Shown here: positions 40,511 through 49,509 of the stretch, piece after piece
How the letters are laid out: each line of letters begins with the position of its first letter
How positions within the stretch are numbered: position 1 is the stretch's first letter
Source of the DNA: Bacteroidia bacterium
Lineage (GTDB): Bacteria > Bacteroidota > Bacteroidia > Cytophagales > JAAEPT01
Direction: 5' to 3'
NCBI GenBank assembly: GCA_030431525.1
Contig: JAUIJC010000008.1
Location: 1 to 64,000, forward strand
DNA: 64,000 bases
Translations under genes and position numbers: made by a program
Notes under the pieces: model-generated
What the model was told of the DNA's origin: nothing
Seen by the model: the letters and a program-made list of their open reading frames with translations, nothing else
Database searches by the model: none

Positions 40511-40559
40511 GGCATCCAAATTACTGTTGAAGTTTGGATGCCTTGCCAATATTAAGGCA
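40511..40559. promoter_or_regulatory. Two overlapping hairpins in the divergent SRAP gap
   Basis: GGCATCCAAA (40511-40520) pairs perfectly with TTTGGATGCC (40533-40542). TGCCTTG from 40540 pairs with AAGGCA ending about 40559. They share bases and cannot coexist. The pair ends 16 bases before the ATG at 40576, so it may control that gene as an RNA switch or as operators. Confidence 0.5.
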
Positions 40560-40575
40560 AAACGAGTTGACTCCC

Positions 40576-40938
40576 ATGAAAAAGCAATTGACTACCATTA
40601 TCCTTTCTGCCCTTTGTGCAGGTTCTGTTTTTTACTTCTCCTCTTTCGTGACCAAGGAGACTCGCCATTCCAACAAGGAAAAGCCTGAGTATATTGTCCT
40701 TGACGTTTATGAGGTCCCTTCTTATGACAAGAAAGGTATTCACGTTCACTATGGTGAGGGAAAAACAGAGGTGATTCCGTTCAAAGAATTTAAGACGGAG
40801 AACCACGACGACAACGGTGAGTTGTTGGTGACTGTTTTGAACCGTCTCCACGACGAAGACGGCTACGAGGTGGTAGGTACTTCTACTGGTAAAGCCCAGA
40901 GCGGTATGATTACTAAAATCATCATGAAAAAGCACTAA
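40576..40938 (+). CDS. Hypothetical exported or membrane-anchored small protein
   Basis: 120 residues from the ATG at 40576, which begins a signal or anchor (MKKQLTTIILSALCAGSVFY). The remainder is a soluble basic and acidic mix with one short domain (YIVLDVYEVPSYDKKGIHVH, TEVIPFKEFKTENHDDNGEL) and a C-terminal KIIMKKH. No family is recognised. Its stop codon coincides with the left end of a family A repeat. Confidence 0.7.
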   Translation: MKKQLTTIILSALCAGSVFYFSSFVTKETRHSNKEKPEYIVLDVYEVPSYDKKGIHVHYGEGKTEVIPFKEFKTENHDDNGELLVTVLNRLHDEDGYEVVGTSTGKAQSGMITKIIMKKH

Positions 40939-41104
40939 GTAAAAGAAAAACAATAAACTGAACAGGTCGGCTTGCTCTTTTATCCACTGTTTGTAGCGAA
41001 TTGATTTGCGATAGCTACGGCTATCCCTGCATCAATTCGCTACAAACAGTGAACAAAATAGCATCGCCTTAGCTGTTCACTTTATTATTTCACTTTTACT
41101 AAGC
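40936..41104. repeat. Family A inverted repeat, copy 3 (reverse orientation)
   Basis: Begins with TAAGTAAAAG, whose TAA is the stop codon of the preceding gene, and ends CTTTTACTAAG. The inner part has TTGATTTGCGATAGC-TACGGCTATC and GTTTGTAGCGAATTGAT inverted against CAATTCGCTACAAAC. Confidence 0.85.
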
Positions 41105-41152
41105 TTTTCAAATGGATATTGGAGGCGACAAGGCTAAGGCTTTGTCGCCTTT

Positions 41153-41623
41153 TTATTTGCACTTGACCGAGGAAATCATGGTGAATGTGGCGACCAATTC
41201 GCCCATGTCATTTTTTGCTTCCACCAGAATTGGTTGATTAATGCGCTCTCCCGTTTCCCGAGATTTTTCTACGGCTTCTTTGAGTAGCAATCCTTGGTCG
41301 GTTGTAAAGGTCACATCGGTTTCAGCCCGCTTTATGAAATCTGCTTGCATGCCTTTGAAGGCAAAGGAAATGTTGAGGCCATACTTTTTAGCGAAGTAAA
41401 AGGCGTGAATGCCTGCTGTGAGGTCAGCACCAACTGCCAATGCGCCAAAATACATGGAGTTCAAGTGGTTTTTGGTTCGTCGTCGAAGCTTGATTTTAAC
41501 GGCTACTTTTTCATCCGTGAGTTCCAAAAGTTTCGGGCTGGTGTAGCCGATCATTGGAATCTTGACGTGGCCCAACATGAAGAGGAACCACTTAAACTTC
41601 TTTAGCATTTTGTTATCATCCAT
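41153..41623 (-). CDS. Hotdog-fold protein (DUF4442)
   Basis: 156 residues. The central KNHLNSMYFGALAVGADLTAG is the helix-turn core of the hotdog thioesterase fold as in DUF4442, with LRRRTKNHLNS matching that family. It is predicted to act on or bind acyl-CoA-like compounds, but the catalytic acid is not obvious. Its start overlaps the nitronate monooxygenase stop by eight bases, so the two form one operon. Confidence 0.85.
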   Translation of the reverse strand: MDDNKMLKKFKWFLFMLGHVKIPMIGYTSPKLLELTDEKVAVKIKLRRRTKNHLNSMYFGALAVGADLTAGIHAFYFAKKYGLNISFAFKGMQADFIKRAETDVTFTTDQGLLLKEAVEKSRETGERINQPILVEAKNDMGELVATFTMISSVKCK

Positions 41624-42572
41624 GGCTCTCTTGGGTTAGGTCTTGAACAATCTCTTCTATGGTCCGAATTTTCTTCACGTGTTCGATGCTTGGACCAGCG
41701 CACCACACCGTTTTATAAGTGGCACTGAACGCGCTTTTTTCCAAAGATTTCATGCCTTGATAAAAGGTGAGGGCCTTCATCCATTTCTTCAAGCGCTTGT
41801 TCTTGTTCAGTAGGCGCTCTAAGGCATTTTGTTTTGTGCCAATCTTTTTGACGTAAGGCGTATTGATGACGGTGCAGGGAGTTCCCGAAAGTTTTGTGGT
41901 CATCACAATGTCCTCTTGCCCATAGGTCACGCAGGCCTGTTTGTACTCATCAGAAACACCGCATTCTTTGGAGGCGATAAAGACACTTCCAATGGAAAGG
42001 CCGTCCGCCCCATAGCCCATGACTTCTTTGTAACCTGAATGGTTGCCCACGCCTCCAGCGGAAATGACGGGAATCTTGCAATTCGATTTCAGAGTATTAA
42101 TCAGGGAACTGGCGTCCTGTCTTCCTGCGTGGCCTCCTGCTCGTTTGTTTACCGCAATCAATGCGTCTGCACCTACAGCCTCCACCTTTTTGGCATATTC
42201 CAAGTCCGTGACATCACAAAAAACTTTGATGCCGACCTTATGGCCCTCTTCGACGATTTTTTTGGGTGAGCCCAAGGAAGTAATGATAAAGTCTGGTGGC
42301 GTCTCACAGCACGCTTCCAATTGTTCATCCAATTTGAAGTTGGATTTATTGACAATTAGGTTGATGCCAAACGGGCCTTTGCACTGCTCCTTCATGGTTT
42401 TAAGCGCAACCTTTAATTCTTCCGTGGTGCGGAAATTTAGGGCGGGAATACATCCAGCGATGCCCGCTTTGGTGGCGGAAGTGACCATCTCAACATTGCT
42501 GACCAAGAACATTGGCGCCATGATGATGGGATGTTTCAGGCTGGGAAGGAGGGAGAACAGGCGTGGTTCCAT
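41616..42572 (-). CDS. Nitronate monooxygenase / 2-nitropropane dioxygenase family
   Basis: 318 residues. TIM-barrel FMN enzyme with the N-terminal HPIIMAPMFLVSNVEM, the loop FGINLIVNKSN, GGHAGR phosphate-binding motif (AVNKRAGGHAGRQDASSL), and SAGGVGNHSGYKEVMGYGAD. The family oxidises alkyl nitronates (such as 3-nitropropionate) or reduces enoyl-ACP in the FabK branch. The sequence fits the nitronate monooxygenase branch but does not decide. It is upstream of the hotdog gene in an overlapping operon. Confidence 0.88.
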   Translation of the reverse strand: MEPRLFSLLPSLKHPIIMAPMFLVSNVEMVTSATKAGIAGCIPALNFRTTEELKVALKTMKEQCKGPFGINLIVNKSNFKLDEQLEACCETPPDFIITSLGSPKKIVEEGHKVGIKVFCDVTDLEYAKKVEAVGADALIAVNKRAGGHAGRQDASSLINTLKSNCKIPVISAGGVGNHSGYKEVMGYGADGLSIGSVFIASKECGVSDEYKQACVTYGQEDIVMTTKLSGTPCTVINTPYVKKIGTKQNALERLLNKNKRLKKWMKALTFYQGMKSLEKSAFSATYKTVWCAGPSIEHVKKIRTIEEIVQDLTQESHG

Positions 42573-42583
42573 AGTATAGTTGC

Positions 42584-42685
42584 CATCAGACTTTTTGTAT
42601 CAATTACAATGTATTATGTACAATGACATCAGCCAGCAGGCACTCATTGTACCTAATACACTATACATTGTACAAAAGTCTGATA
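42584..42685. repeat. Family B palindromic repeat, copy 3
   Basis: Outer arms CATCAGACTTTTTGTA and TACAAAAGTCTGATAG extend the family core (TACAATGTATTATGTACAAT against ATTGTACCTAATACACTATA). It lies 12 bases upstream of the nitronate monooxygenase start codon. Confidence 0.8.
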
Positions 42686-42718
42686 GTTTAATTGCTTGGT
42701 CTTGTTTATGGATACGGC

Positions 42719-42748
42719 AAAAAAAATGCCTCGGATTTCTCCGAGGCA
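42719..42748 (-). terminator. Terminator of the 1-Cys peroxiredoxin gene
   Basis: Minus-strand stem TGCCTCGGA, loop GAAA, TCCGAGGCA, then a run of eight T. Confidence 0.9.
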
Positions 42749-42774
42749 ATCGCCGGCGTTAAAACTCAAGCGAA

Positions 42775-43401
42775 TCAAAGGTCAGTGAGACGAAGGTAAG
42801 GGCGAATTTCCTCCACTTCGTTCGGGAATTTTTTTCGTGCTTCCTCTGTTGGGATGGTCGGTGCAACCACCACTTTATCACCTTTCTTCCAATCCACTGG
42901 AGTGGCCACGCTGTATTGGTCGGTCAACTGCATGGAGTCGATTACGCGGAGGATTTCATTGAAATTCCTGCCAGTTGATGCTGGATAGGTGATGGTAAGA
43001 CGAATCTTTTTGTCTGGATCAATAATGAATACGGATCGGACAGTAAAGGTGGTGCTGGCATTAGGGTGAAGCATGCCATATTTCTCAGCTACCTCCTTAT
43101 TTTCATCTGCGATGATAGGGAAGTTCACTGAAGTATGCTGGGTGGCGTTGATGTCCAAGATCCAACCCTTGTGGTCCTCAAGGCTGTCCACGCTTAGGGC
43201 GCATACTTTCACATTGCGCTTGTCAAACTCTTCTTTGAGTTTAGCAGTACGACCAAGTTCGGTGGTACAAACAGGCGTATAGTCAGCAGGGTGGGAGAAA
43301 AGGACTCCCCAGCTGTCGCCGAGCCATTCGTGGTAGTTAATGGTGCCTTCGGTGGTTTCTGCCGTGAAGTTTGGTGCGATGTCTCCGAGTTGAAGTGCCA
43401 T
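42775..43401 (-). CDS. 1-Cys peroxiredoxin (Prx6 family)
   Basis: 208 residues. The peroxidatic cysteine is in FSHPADYTPVCTTELG, with the Prx6-type AENKEVAEKYGMLHP-like ADENKEVAEKYGMLHPN and a C-terminal domain (ATPVDWKKGDKVVVAPTI) characteristic of the long 1-Cys class. It lacks a resolving cysteine at the usual 2-Cys position. It reduces peroxides with a small-thiol or protein-thiol partner. It is transcribed away from leuC and has a strong terminator. Confidence 0.93.
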   Translation of the reverse strand: MALQLGDIAPNFTAETTEGTINYHEWLGDSWGVLFSHPADYTPVCTTELGRTAKLKEEFDKRNVKVCALSVDSLEDHKGWILDINATQHTSVNFPIIADENKEVAEKYGMLHPNASTTFTVRSVFIIDPDKKIRLTITYPASTGRNFNEILRVIDSMQLTDQYSVATPVDWKKGDKVVVAPTIPTEEARKKFPNEVEEIRPYLRLTDL

Positions 43402-43504
43402 AGTAGTGGTGCTTGATATTTAAAATGATTAAAAATTGAATTCCCATGATAGGGAAAAGGGGGGATAAACGAAAAGCCAAGTCGGAAAAATTCCGCCGTT
43501 TTCT

Positions 43505-43512
43505 TACCTTTG
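43505..43512 (+). promoter_or_regulatory. -7 box of the leuCD operon
   Basis: TACCTTTG matches TAnnTTTG. It implies a leader of about 125 bases before leuC; I see no leucine-rich leader peptide or clear attenuator in it. Confidence 0.5.
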
Positions 43513-43642
43513 CAAGAATATGAGTGAACCCTTTTAGGTATTTGAAAGGTTTTATTTGTAATCCGAGTTGAAACCAGATAGTCTCGATAGGCAACCACGC
43601 CGTTGTCTTTAGGGACATAAAGCTTGGTTGTTTTAAAAGCCG

Positions 43643-45049
43643 ATGACCGTGAAAAAGACTTTGTTTGAAAAGCTGTGGGAAGCCCACGTGGTGGACAGCG
43701 TGAATGAGAAGACAGACATTATTTACATCGACCGTCACTTCATCCACGAGGTGACCAGCCCGGTAGCCTTCCTTGGCATTGAGAACCGTGGTGTTGGTGT
43801 CTTCCGTCCAAACCAAACTGTGGCCACTCCGGACCACAACGTTCCTACTAAAGACCAACACCTTCCAATTCAGGAGGCGCTTTCCCGCAATCAAGTGGAG
43901 ACTTTGACCGCCAACTGTGAGAAGCACGGTGTTAGCCTTTACGGTCTTGGTCACCCATTCCACGGTGTAGTACACATCGTTGGTCCTGAGTTGGGTTTGA
44001 CTCTTCCAGGTACAACTATCGTATGTGGTGACTCCCACACTTCTACGCACGGTGCCTTTGGTTCTATTGCCTTCGGTATCGGTACTTCTCAAGTAGAAAG
44101 CGTATTCGCTACCCAGTGTTTGTTGCTCGCTAAGCCTAAGACGATGAAAATCGAGGTGAACGGCACATTGGACAAGGGTGTTACTGCGAAAGACATTATC
44201 CTTTACATCATCTCTAAGATTTCTTCTTCAGGTGGTACTGGATACTTTGTAGAATACACTGGTTCTGCAATCACTTCTCTTTCCATGGAAGAGCGTATGA
44301 CCATTTGTAACATGTCCATCGAGATGGGTGCACGTGGTGGTATGATTGCTCCAGACCAAACTACTTTCGACTACATCAACGGTCGTGAGTTCGCGCCTAA
44401 GGGTGAGAAGTGGGAAGAGGCTGTTGCTCACTGGAAGACGTTGAAGTCTGACGAGGGTGCTTCTTTCGACAAGGAGTTGGTGTTCGATGCTTCTGACATC
44501 GCTCCAATGGTAACTTATGGTACCAACCCAGGTATGGGTGTTGGCGTTGACAGCAACGTTCCTACGCTTGACCAAATTGATGCTGATACCAAGCCTACTT
44601 TCCAAAAGTCCTTGAATTACATGGGCTTCGAGCAAGGCGAGAAGTTGATTGGCAAGCAAGTAAACTGGGTATTCCTCGGTTCTTGTACAAACGGCCGTAT
44701 CGAAGACTTGCGTCAGTTCGCAGGTTTCGTGAAAGGCAAGAAGAAAGCTGACAACGTAAATGCTTTGTTGGTTCCAGGTTCTAAGCAAGTTGAAAAACAA
44801 GCGAAGGCTGAGGGCATCGACAAGATTTTGGCAGAGGCTGGCTTCGAGCTTCGCGAGCCAGGATGTTCTTCCTGTTTGGCGATGAACGAGGACAAGGTTC
44901 CTGCTGGTGAGTACTGCGTATCTACGTCTAACCGTAACTTCGAGGGTCGTCAAGGTCCTGGTGCACGTACTATCCTTGCGTCTCCATTGACTGCTGCTGC
45001 TGTAGCTGTTTCTGGTAAGATCGTTGACGTTCGCGACATGCTTGACTAA
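43643..45049 (+). CDS. leuC: 3-isopropylmalate dehydratase large subunit (LeuC)
   Basis: 468 residues. Landmarks are [20 protein letters not shown], the substrate region [36 protein letters not shown], and three cysteines for the iron-sulfur cluster in [20 protein letters not shown] and [14 protein letters not shown]. With LeuD it isomerises 2- to 3-isopropylmalate in leucine synthesis. Codon use is strongly biased like glnN. leuD follows after a 99-base gap that holds a family B repeat. Confidence 0.97.
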   Translation: MTVKKTLFEKLWEAHVVDSVNEKTDIIYIDRHFIHEVTSPVAFLGIENRGVGVFRPNQTVATPDHNVPTKDQHLPIQEALSRNQVETLTANCEKHGVSLYGLGHPFHGVVHIVGPELGLTLPGTTIVCGDSHTSTHGAFGSIAFGIGTSQVESVFATQCLLLAKPKTMKIEVNGTLDKGVTAKDIILYIISKISSSGGTGYFVEYTGSAITSLSMEERMTICNMSIEMGARGGMIAPDQTTFDYINGREFAPKGEKWEEAVAHWKTLKSDEGASFDKELVFDASDIAPMVTYGTNPGMGVGVDSNVPTLDQIDADTKPTFQKSLNYMGFEQGEKLIGKQVNWVFLGSCTNGRIEDLRQFAGFVKGKKKADNVNALLVPGSKQVEKQAKAEGIDKILAEAGFELREPGCSSCLAMNEDKVPAGEYCVSTSNRNFEGRQGPGARTILASPLTAAAVAVSGKIVDVRDMLD

Positions 45050-45120
45050 AGTATTAAGTACAAAGTATCATGTATCATGACGCTAAGTCTTAATACATGA
45101 TACTTGATACATAATACATC
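45050..45120. repeat. Family B palindromic repeat, copy 4 (between leuC and leuD)
   Basis: AGTATTAAGTACAAAGTATC and GATACTTGATACATAATAC pair across CATGTATCATGACGCTAAG. It starts right after the leuC stop codon and fills most of the leuC-leuD gap, so both proteins' mRNA must run through it. Confidence 0.75.
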
Positions 45121-45148
45121 ATCACTAACATTAAGACTCTATATATAA

Positions 45149-45748
45149 ATGGATAAGTTCACGACCTTGGTTTCTCGGGCCATTCCTTTGCCTATCGAGG
45201 ATGTCGATACTGACCAAATCATCCCAGCTCGTTTTTTGAAGGCTACAAAGCGTGAAGGCTTTGGCGACAACCTTTTCCGCGACTGGCGTTACAATAACGA
45301 TGGTTCTCCAAAAGCTGATTTCCCATTGAACGATGCTCGTTTCTCTGGACAAATCTTGATTGGAGGTAAGAACTTCGGTTCTGGTTCTTCCCGCGAGCAC
45401 GCTGGTTGGGCTATTTACGACTACGGTTTGCGCGTAGTTGTTTCCAGCTTCTTTGCTGACATCTTCAAAGGAAACTGCTTGAACTTGGGTATCCTTCCAA
45501 TTCAGGTTTCTGAGGAGTTCTTGCAGACTATCTTCAAGGCAATCGAAGAGGATAACGAGACTGAATTCCGCGTTGACCTTGAGGCTCAGGAGTTTGAGAT
45601 CGTTAAGACTGGAGAAAAAGTGTCTTTTGACATTGATCCATACAAGAAAAACAACTTGATCAACGGCTACGATGACATCGATTACATCCGTAGTATCAGC
45701 GACAAGATTGAAGCATACGAGAAGAACGCAACCCGTTTTTACGTATAA
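45149..45748 (+). CDS. leuD: 3-isopropylmalate dehydratase small subunit (LeuD)
   Basis: 199 residues. Key elements are [40 protein letters not shown] and the swivel-domain region [16 protein letters not shown]. It pairs with LeuC to form the active dehydratase. It has the same biased codon use. A terminator follows 24 bases after the stop. Confidence 0.97.
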   Translation: MDKFTTLVSRAIPLPIEDVDTDQIIPARFLKATKREGFGDNLFRDWRYNNDGSPKADFPLNDARFSGQILIGGKNFGSGSSREHAGWAIYDYGLRVVVSSFFADIFKGNCLNLGILPIQVSEEFLQTIFKAIEEDNETEFRVDLEAQEFEIVKTGEKVSFDIDPYKKNNLINGYDDIDYIRSISDKIEAYEKNATRFYV

Positions 45749-45772
45749 AATAGGGTTGAATTCCCATCAGAA

Positions 45773-45806
45773 ACCGCCTTTCATTATTGAGAGGCGGTTT
45801 TTTTAT
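45773..45806 (+). terminator. Terminator of the leuCD operon
   Basis: AAACCGCCT and AGGCGGTTT form the stem, followed by a T-run. Confidence 0.92.
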
Positions 45807-45925
45807 TGCCTGTGGTTCACTACCTTAAGTATTGGTTTTATTAAGGATGCCTTATAAGCCCACTTTTGGGCAGACTTTTTGCCAATTTTTAATTGAATTT
45901 TTTATCCACCTAAACTCCATGGCCT

Positions 45926-47260
45926 ATGGCAAAGCGTAAAACGGCCAAGAAGATATTCGTCTTGGACACCTCCGTCATTCTGCACGACCATAATGCGTTC
46001 CGTGCATTTTCAGATAATGATGTTGCTATTCCAATTTCCGTATTGGAAGAGTTGGACACCTTTAAGAAAGGCAGTGACATCATCAACTTTGAAGCTCGAT
46101 CCTTCGCAAGACAGCTCGATGAATTGTCTCAAGGACATATTTTGGATGATTGGATCGACTTGGGTGACAACCTTGGAAGGCTCAAGGTAATTATGGATGT
46201 GTCTGCCGAGCCAGATGCCAGAGATGTTTTTGGTGAAGACAAGCACGACCATCGAATCCTCAATGTGGCGATTCGATTAAAAGCCGATAATAAACGGAAG
46301 TCAGTGACCTTGGTGTCCAAGGACATTAACCTTAGGGTTAAGGCCAAGTCAATGGGCGTTACCGCCGCTGACTATGAGAAGGGCAAGGTTCGTAAGGAAA
46401 ACACGAGCTACAAAGGGCGGTCAACGATCGAAGGCTTGGATAGTCAACTTATTGAGCGGATTTACAGTGAGCCAGACGGCGTGCCTTGGTCTGATGTGGT
46501 TGATGAACAGCCGGAGCCAAATCATTATTTCGTACTGAAAAATGGAAGTAAGTCGGCCTTGGCGTTTTACAATCCAGCCACGCATCGCATCGAGCGGATT
46601 GAGAAAACAACGGCCTACGGCATTACGCCAAGAAACTCCGAACAGGTGTTTGCCATGCACGCCCTGATGAATCCTGAGGTGAAAATTGTGACCATTTCAG
46701 GGGTAGCGGGAACAGGTAAAACCTTGTTGGCGCTTTCATCCGCCATTGAGATTCGCCGTGAGTATCATCAGGTTTACTTGGCACGACCGATTGTTCCGCT
46801 TAGCAATAAGGACATTGGTTATTTGCCTGGTGATATCAAGTCCAAGCTCACGCCTTATATGGAGCCTTTGTTTGATAACCTGAAAATCATTCAAAACCAA
46901 TACAAGGAAACCGACAAGCGCTACCAAGCCATTAAGCGATTGCAAGAAGATGAGAAACTCTTGATTACACCTTTGGCGTATATCCGTGGCCGTAGTTTGT
47001 CAAACATCTTCTTCATCGTCGATGAGGCGCAGAACCTGACTCCGCATGAGGTGAAGACCATTATTTCCCGAGCGGGAGAGAATACTAAAATTGTCTTTAC
47101 GGGTGACGTATTCCAGATTGACTCACCTTACCTTGATACGCAAAGTAACGGCCTGTCTTATTTGATTGATCGTATCCACTCTCATTCCTTACACGCACAT
47201 GTTTCCTTGGAAAAAGGCGAACGTTCGGAGCTGGCCAACTTGGCTAACGAGCTATTGTAA
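45926..47260 (+). CDS. PIN-PhoH family ATPase/ribonuclease-like protein
   Basis: 444 residues. An N-terminal PIN domain (residues about 8-150) begins KIFVLDTSVILHDHNAFRAF, with acidic metal sites. The C-terminal PhoH-type P-loop ATPase has TISGVAGTGKTLLALSSAIE and FFIVDEAQNLTPHEVKTI, with GENTKIVFTGDVFQID after it. PIN-PhoH proteins couple RNA unwinding to cleavage in related bacteria. It is a single gene ended by its own terminator. Confidence 0.92.
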   Translation: MAKRKTAKKIFVLDTSVILHDHNAFRAFSDNDVAIPISVLEELDTFKKGSDIINFEARSFARQLDELSQGHILDDWIDLGDNLGRLKVIMDVSAEPDARDVFGEDKHDHRILNVAIRLKADNKRKSVTLVSKDINLRVKAKSMGVTAADYEKGKVRKENTSYKGRSTIEGLDSQLIERIYSEPDGVPWSDVVDEQPEPNHYFVLKNGSKSALAFYNPATHRIERIEKTTAYGITPRNSEQVFAMHALMNPEVKIVTISGVAGTGKTLLALSSAIEIRREYHQVYLARPIVPLSNKDIGYLPGDIKSKLTPYMEPLFDNLKIIQNQYKETDKRYQAIKRLQEDEKLLITPLAYIRGRSLSNIFFIVDEAQNLTPHEVKTIISRAGENTKIVFTGDVFQIDSPYLDTQSNGLSYLIDRIHSHSLHAHVSLEKGERSELANLANELL

Positions 47261-47286
47261 GGAAAAATTGAAAAGCGGTTTTCATG

Positions 47287-47322
47287 AAGCGCATTCAGCC
47301 ACCAAGCTGGATGCGCTTTTTC
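47287..47322 (+). terminator. Terminator of the PIN-PhoH gene
   Basis: AAGCGCATTCAGC and GCTGGATGCGCTT with a short loop, then TTTTTC. Confidence 0.85.
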
Positions 47323-47375
47323 TTTATTACATGCCTTTGTACTTTGCACCGTCTTTTTAGAAAATACACTTTCTG

Positions 47376-48386
47376 ATGTCAAAGAATTTAGAGGCCTCGA
47401 TTCGGTACCGCGTTATCAATCGGTTGCTGAAGAGCAAGTCAAAGAAGTTTCCCACCAAAGAAGAGTTACGTGAGGCTTGCGCTGATGCCTTGGGGGTGAA
47501 TGATGTGGCTCCACGTACCATTGAGAAGGATTTGAGGGTGATGCGTGAGGATGAGCAGTTGGGCTTTTTGGCACCAATCAAGTACGATGCCTATCACAAA
47601 GGCTACTATTATGAGGATCCTCATTATTCCATAGATAACATTCCATTGAATGAGGATGATGTAGAAACCTTGCAGTTCGCCTCATCCATTTTGGAGCAGT
47701 TCCGAGGGGTAGATGTACTCAAATCGTTTTCTGGGGCAGTTGACAAGGTCATTGACTCCTTCAATATTCGTCGGCAATCCAAGGAACAGGGTAAGTTGGA
47801 TTTCATTTATTTCGACAACCCTGAGTATATCCCTGGAGGTGATTTTTTGATGCAATTACTCTCAGCCATTAAGTACACCCAAGTGGTGCGCTTGGAATAC
47901 CAAAAGTTTGAGACGGAAGCGCCAAAGCCTTACACTTTCCATCCCTATTTACTCCGCGAGAACAAAAACCTCTGGTACGTCATCGGTAAGGTGGAAGAGT
48001 ATGACCAGTTCAGAATTTTTGCCTTGGATCGGATAAAAGGACTTGAACCCACTGAATCTTATTTCAATGTAGATCAAGCTTTTGACAAGGCGAAATACTT
48101 GAAAAATGTGGTTGGTGTCTTTTTGCCAGAAGGCGAAGTGGAGGAGGTACTTTTACGATTCTCGAAGCAAACCAGTCATTATGTGATGACTCAGCCCATT
48201 CATCCAACCCAAGAAGTGGTGGAGGAAAATGAGCAAGGCACGACCATTCGATTAAGGGTTGTTCCAAACCCAGAATTAAAAACCTTAGTGCTTGGCTACG
48301 GCAACAAAGTGGAGGTTTTGTCTCCAGCTTCTTTGAGAGCAGAGGTCAAGAAAGAGTTAATTGAAGCAGTAACCATTTATTCATAA
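47376..48386 (+). CDS. WYL-domain transcriptional regulator
   Basis: 336 residues. An N-terminal helix-turn-helix-like region (LREACADALGVNDVAPRTIE) is followed by a WYL domain: VRLEYQKFETEAPKPYTFHP, then LLRENKNLWYVIGKVEEY and ALDRIKGLEPT. WYL domains sense nucleic-acid or small ligands and regulate transcription, often for defence or stress genes. No such genes adjoin it except the thiamine-binding-type gene seven bases after its stop codon, with which it is probably cotranscribed. Confidence 0.87.
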   Translation: MSKNLEASIRYRVINRLLKSKSKKFPTKEELREACADALGVNDVAPRTIEKDLRVMREDEQLGFLAPIKYDAYHKGYYYEDPHYSIDNIPLNEDDVETLQFASSILEQFRGVDVLKSFSGAVDKVIDSFNIRRQSKEQGKLDFIYFDNPEYIPGGDFLMQLLSAIKYTQVVRLEYQKFETEAPKPYTFHPYLLRENKNLWYVIGKVEEYDQFRIFALDRIKGLEPTESYFNVDQAFDKAKYLKNVVGVFLPEGEVEEVLLRFSKQTSHYVMTQPIHPTQEVVEENEQGTTIRLRVVPNPELKTLVLGYGNKVEVLSPASLRAEVKKELIEAVTIYS

Positions 48387-48393
48387 TCAGCCA

Positions 48394-48702
48394 ATGTCAG
48401 CCATCATGAATTTCGCCATCTTTCCTATCGATAAGGGAGAGCATATCGGCGACTATGTCAGCAAGGTCATTTCCTATATCAAAGAGAGTGGTGTGAAGTA
48501 TCAATTTACCCCAATGGGCACCATTATCGAGACACCAACTGTAGCGGAGGCTTTGGCTGTGGTGGAGAAAGCCTATGAGATTATGGACCCCATTTCAGAT
48601 CGCGTCTATTGTGTAATGAACATGGACTTCAACAAGAAAAAGGAAGGGCTCATTGAGGGGAAGCGCAAGGCGATTGAGAGGCGGATCGGGGAGGTTGACT
48701 AA
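48394..48702 (+). CDS. MTH1187/YkoF-family thiamine-binding protein
   Basis: 102 residues (MSAIMNFAIFPIDKGEHIGD), matching MTH1187-type DUF77 proteins: an alpha-beta ferredoxin-like fold with KYQFTPMGTIIETPTVAEAL as the recognisable segment. Members bind thiamine or related compounds. It follows the WYL regulator by seven bases, so a link between them is possible. Confidence 0.88.
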   Translation: MSAIMNFAIFPIDKGEHIGDYVSKVISYIKESGVKYQFTPMGTIIETPTVAEALAVVEKAYEIMDPISDRVYCVMNMDFNKKKEGLIEGKRKAIERRIGEVD

Positions 48703-48770
48703 GGAAGGATATTGAAGTTTTCCCAGAGGGGGACAATAAGATTGCCGCTCATTTTTTGTTAGGCGTATAA

Positions 48771-48796
48771 ACACTATAGACCAAAACCTATAGTGT
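48771..48796 (+). promoter_or_regulatory. Hairpin abutting the start codon of the barrel gene
   Basis: ACACTATAG (48771-48779) and CTATAGTGT (48788-48796) form a 9-bp perfect stem with an eight-base loop. The right arm ends at the base before ATG 48797. It could mask the start codon in the mRNA or bind a regulator. Confidence 0.6.
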
Positions 48797-49489
48797 ATGA
48801 AAAGAGGGATATTATCTGTATTTCTAACGTTATCAGTGATTTCCTTTGCCTTTTCGCAAACGGGAAACTGGTTTGTCGGTGGCTCAACAGGCTATTCAAG
48901 GTCCACTCAGAATGTTACTGGAGCCTCAAAAATAGCATTGAACCGCTGGGATATTTCTCCAGAAATAGGGGTGAACATATTGCCCTCAGTTCAATTGGCA
49001 GGAGCCCTGAATTTCAGCCACATGAACAATGATCAAGTTGGTTTTAAGGGAGAGGCCTTTGCCAAGAGAAATGCGTTGGCGCCAGTGGTTTATTGCCGAA
49101 AATTTTGGCCAGTAGCAGATCATTTTTCCGTCTTTACAGGGGTATTCCTTAATTGGCTTGCTGGAAAAAGTGAGGATTTCGCGGGATTGGAATATCGAGA
49201 TCGCGGGCTCGGAGCGCAGTTAAAAGTCGGAGCGGCCTATGCGATTGGTCCCCGTTTCACTTTGATTGGCGAATATGGCGCTTTTGGTTATACATCTACT
49301 TGGTCCACTGAATTGATTTCAGATACCCGAGTTTCCAATAATGATTTTGGACTTGGGGTAAATACCCTGGGACCTGTCTTTGACATCGGCATTTACTATA
49401 CCTTCATCGTCAAGGATGATCATAAAATTATTCCTCCTAAGGAAGGAGGAAAATGGGAAGATGATGGGAAGACGATTCCTGATAAATAA
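48797..49489 (+). CDS. Outer-membrane beta-barrel protein
   Basis: 230 residues with a signal peptide (MKRGILSVFLTLSVISFAFS). The body has alternating amphipathic strands (NWFVGGSTGYSRS, WDISPEIGVNILPSVQLAGA, FSVFTGVFLNWLAG, LGAQLKVGAAYAIG, FDIGIYYTFIV) typical of an eight-strand outer-membrane barrel. The last strand is followed by a charged tail instead of a C-terminal aromatic. Function unknown. Its start codon is directly preceded by a perfect hairpin. Confidence 0.82.
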   Translation: MKRGILSVFLTLSVISFAFSQTGNWFVGGSTGYSRSTQNVTGASKIALNRWDISPEIGVNILPSVQLAGALNFSHMNNDQVGFKGEAFAKRNALAPVVYCRKFWPVADHFSVFTGVFLNWLAGKSEDFAGLEYRDRGLGAQLKVGAAYAIGPRFTLIGEYGAFGYTSTWSTELISDTRVSNNDFGLGVNTLGPVFDIGIYYTFIVKDDHKIIPPKEGGKWEDDGKTIPDK

Positions 49490-49509
49490 GGTTGAGCCTA
49501 CTTATCCTT

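Noticed and set aside
43513-43642. Leucine attenuator or leader peptide before leuC
   Set aside because: Only a short frame (MSEPF) is found, with no Leu codons and no terminator hairpin.
44228-44953. 241-codon open frame antisense to leuC
   Set aside because: Same codon-bias shadow as over glnN; no domain and no promoter.
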